Of a DNA stretch of 32,205 nt, positions 30,472-32,205 are shown piece by piece. The stretch is from an uncultured Clostridia bacterium (GTDB lineage Bacteria > Bacillota > Peptococcia > Peptococcales > Peptococcaceae). Each line of letters begins with the position of its first letter. Within the stretch, counting starts at the first letter, position 1. Under the pieces are notes generated by a model, which was not told the origin of the DNA, made no database searches, and saw only the letters and a program-made list of their open reading frames with translations. The position numbers were made by a program, and so were the translations under genes. Location: positions 1 to 32,205 of the forward strand of contig CALXSY010000020.1 of the NCBI GenBank assembly GCA_944391285.1, written 5' to 3'.

Positions 30472-31798
30472 CAGAATTGCCAACAGAATCTCCGGCAGCT
30501 TAAAATTACAGCTGTTTTGCGCCGTTTTGGGCTCTTTGCTTTTGGCGCTTGCCGTTTTTGCCGCCACCTTTTTTCTGGGCAATATTTTATTGGACCGCAC
30601 CATTTACGGACAATACTTTGCCAAAGGCATGGCAGAGCAGCAGTTTGCTAAACTGCAGGAATATGCTAAGGAGGAAGGCATCTCCATGGATAATCTCCAA
30701 AGGCTCAATATTTGGTGCAGCCGCAGCGAAAAGGTGTATCTCACCCTTTATAAGGACGATATGTTGATTTATGAGTCCTCTTCCTTCGGCAAAATTGCCG
30801 GTCATGGCTATGCCCAAAAATTTGACCCCGATTTGGAGGACGAGGACAGTGAATATACCTTAGTTCTGCAAGACGGAGAAAGGCTGCGGGCGTTTTTATA
30901 TTATTACGCCGGCGACGCCTTTTACTTTGGCATGACAGCGCTGGCAGCGCTGACGGCTTTTCTGGCATTTTCTCTCTGTTTTAGCTTGATTATCGGTGCC
31001 AAGGTGGCATATATCAGCCAGCTGAAGCGGGAGCTGGATATTCTTTCCGGCGGGCAGCTGGAATATAAGGTTACAGTCCGCGGCAATGACGAATTGGGCG
31101 AGCTGGCCGACGGCATTGACCAAATGAGACAGTCTATACTCAAGCACCAGGAGATAGAAAAACAGATGCGCTCCGCCAATTCGGAGCTTATTACCGCCAT
31201 GTCCCATGATTTGCGCACGCCGCTTACATCCTTGCTGGCTTATCTGGAGATTATTGAGCGTCAAAAATATTCCGACGAGGAGCAGCGGCAGGAGCTGATT
31301 CATAAATGTGTGGGGCAGACGATGCGGATAAAAAATATGGCCGATAAATTATTCGCCTACTTTTTAGCCTACGCCGTCGAATGGGAAGATGCCGAAACGG
31401 AGTTAGTCGATGCCGACCAATTACTTGCGCAGATTTTCGGTGATTATGCTTATTCTTTGGAAAGCAAAGGCATGAAGGTTGAGTGTGATTTTGCGCCTGT
31501 CACGGCAGAAATCCGGGTTAATACCGAGCTTTTGCAAAGAGCGCTGGATAATCTTTATTCCAACCTTTTAAAATATGCCGATCCGCAGGAGCCAATCAAC
31601 ATTGCCTATAAACGGGAAGGAGATAATATGCTCATCACCATAACTAATTTTGTTCGCACTGATCAAGAAAAAAGCGACAGCACCAGCATTGGCTTAATCA
31701 CCTGCCGGCGGATTGTGGAATATCACAAAGGTTATTTTGCTGCTTCTAAGCTGGGAAATATCTTCCGGGTAACAGTAGTGCTGCCGTTAGCGGATTAA
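30464..31798 (+). CDS. Sensor histidine kinase with HAMP domain, degenerate ATP-binding G1 box
   Basis: A 444-residue membrane kinase. The preferred start is a TTG at 30464 (protein MNNRIANRISGSLKL) with AAAGGGG upstream and an 8-nt overlap with the regulator. An ATG at 30410 lies well inside the regulator gene. Features in order are a first membrane segment (about 15-38), an extracellular sensor (about 40-150), a second membrane segment (about 155-180), HAMP (to about 235), the dimerisation helix with His248 in AMSHDLRTPLTSLLAYLEII, and the N-box LQRALDNLYSNLLKYADPQE. The G1 box DxGxG is not recognisable; only TSIGLITCRRIVEYHKG remains, as in some VanS-like short-lid kinases. A terminator follows at 31831. 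Confidence 0.92.
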   Translation: MNNRIANRISGSLKLQLFCAVLGSLLLALAVFAATFFLGNILLDRTIYGQYFAKGMAEQQFAKLQEYAKEEGISMDNLQRLNIWCSRSEKVYLTLYKDDMLIYESSSFGKIAGHGYAQKFDPDLEDEDSEYTLVLQDGERLRAFLYYYAGDAFYFGMTALAALTAFLAFSLCFSLIIGAKVAYISQLKRELDILSGGQLEYKVTVRGNDELGELADGIDQMRQSILKHQEIEKQMRSANSELITAMSHDLRTPLTSLLAYLEIIERQKYSDEEQRQELIHKCVGQTMRIKNMADKLFAYFLAYAVEWEDAETELVDADQLLAQIFGDYAYSLESKGMKVECDFAPVTAEIRVNTELLQRALDNLYSNLLKYADPQEPINIAYKREGDNMLITITNFVRTDQEKSDSTSIGLITCRRIVEYHKGYFAASKLGNIFRVTVVLPLAD

Positions 31799-31830
31799 AA
31801 TAAGGAGCTTGTCGATATAATGGGGATGAT

Positions 31831-31861
31831 AGCGGTAAATATTGAATTTACCGCTTTTTTT
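31831..31861 (+). terminator. Intrinsic terminator of the two-component operon
   Basis: AGCGGTAAAT (31831-31840) pairs perfectly with ATTTACCGCT (31846-31855) and is followed by seven T. It lies 33 bp after the kinase stop. Confidence 0.93.
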
Positions 31862-32169
31862 GAGATAAGAAGCTGAGGAGAGAAATTTTTCCGGCAAAGA
31901 GTAACATATGTTATTTATTGTTGAAAGGTATTTGTGCTAAAATATAGTTGAAAGATATAGCGCTAATATCATATATATTTTTTTGATTTATCGTAGGAAA
32001 ATCCTTAGAGGTACACTCATTTAACTTGTGCTTTTAGTAACAGAAATTGGTTTTTGAGAAAAGTTTAATATCGCTTGAATTGCGGGTTATTATCGTTATT
32101 TTGTTTAGCATAATTGCCGCATTATTTAAGAAGTTAAAACAAATTATATTATTTTAAGGAGGATTATCT
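31862..32169 (+). promoter_or_regulatory. Upstream region of the sulfotransferase-like gene, with palindrome and promoter-like elements
   Basis: This gene-free 308-bp stretch holds a perfect 12-bp palindrome, TAACATATGTTA (31902-31913). About 8 bp later come promoter-like elements: TTGAAA (31921-31926) with TATAGT (31943-31948) at 16 bp, and the extended -10 TGCTAAAAT (31935-31943). A short GATAT/ATATC hairpin (31954-31958 with 31966-31970) sits in the leader. The remaining 190 bp before the start codon are AT-rich with no reading frame. Confidence 0.5.
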
Positions 32170-32205
32170 ATGGGACATCCATCAATTCACCCAACAGGAA
32201 CAACT
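32170..32205 (+). CDS. Start of a probable aryl-sulfate sulfotransferase (partial)
   Basis: Twelve codons, MGHPSIHPTGTT, are visible before the window ends. The ATG has a strong AAGGAGGA ribosome binding site (32157-32164). From memory this N-terminus resembles cytoplasmic-type aryl-sulfate sulfotransferases of anaerobic Bacillota, which start MGHPS-x-YPTG-x-T and transfer sulfate between phenolic compounds. Twelve residues are too few for certainty. The leader with a palindrome suggests dedicated regulation. Confidence 0.5.
   Translation, partial: MGHPSIHPTGTT

Noticed and set aside
31954-31980. Terminator at GATAT/ATATC with following T run
   Set aside because: The stem is only 5 bp of A-T-rich sequence, the arms do not abut the T run, and it lies in the leader of the next gene.

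Overview
The window looks like the chromosome of an anaerobic, low-to-moderate GC member of the Bacillota (Clostridia or Negativicutes type). The signs are Bacillota-style ribosome binding sites, TTGACA-17-TATAAT promoters, many compact intrinsic terminators, an oxygen-sensitive 2-hydroxyacyl-CoA-dehydratase-type enzyme with its ATPase activator, copper-amine-oxidase-like 'stalk' proteins, and LytTR/AgrC-type signalling. No rRNA, tRNA, CRISPR array, transposase or phage gene was recognised. Species cannot be set from the sequence alone.

Layout. 1-3436 (minus): an ABC exporter operon (ATPase, ABC-2 permease, TetR regulator, HlyD-like lipoprotein) with a consensus promoter next to a perfect inverted-repeat operator. 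3891-7010 (plus): a dehydratase-type subunit, then a fusion of a second such subunit with its BadF/HgdC-type activator, preceded by a terminator-like leader hairpin. 7045-11959: a LysR regulator divergent from an alkaline-phosphatase-superfamily hydrolase and a DASS/SLC13-like anion transporter. 12174-12794: a second TetR regulator. 12972-18496: three co-directional uncharacterised proteins, the last a 1096-residue TPR plus DUF4261-like protein; the first has a different base composition from its neighbours.

18913-26361 is the most interesting part. A DUF2812-like membrane protein, three exported stalk-domain proteins (one with WG repeats), a LytTR response regulator and a broken AgrC-type sensor kinase are followed by a fourth exported protein. 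The promoters of the first and last genes carry the same direct repeat, TTGGTTACA or a near copy, with a 21-bp period and exactly 6 bp from the -35. This predicts a small LytTR regulon of surface proteins. The kinase gene has an in-frame amber codon and a one-base frameshift in a T8 run.

26441-27486: a promoter, a structured ~150-nt leader that may be a riboswitch, and a MATE efflux gene that has lost about 170 internal codons. 27592-29625 (minus): a lipid operon (VTT/TVP38 membrane protein, phosphatidylserine synthase, phosphatidylserine decarboxylase). Divergent from it is an OmpR-type two-component pair (29776-31798), with direct repeats in the shared intergenic region. The window ends inside the first 12 codons of a probable aryl-sulfate sulfotransferase.
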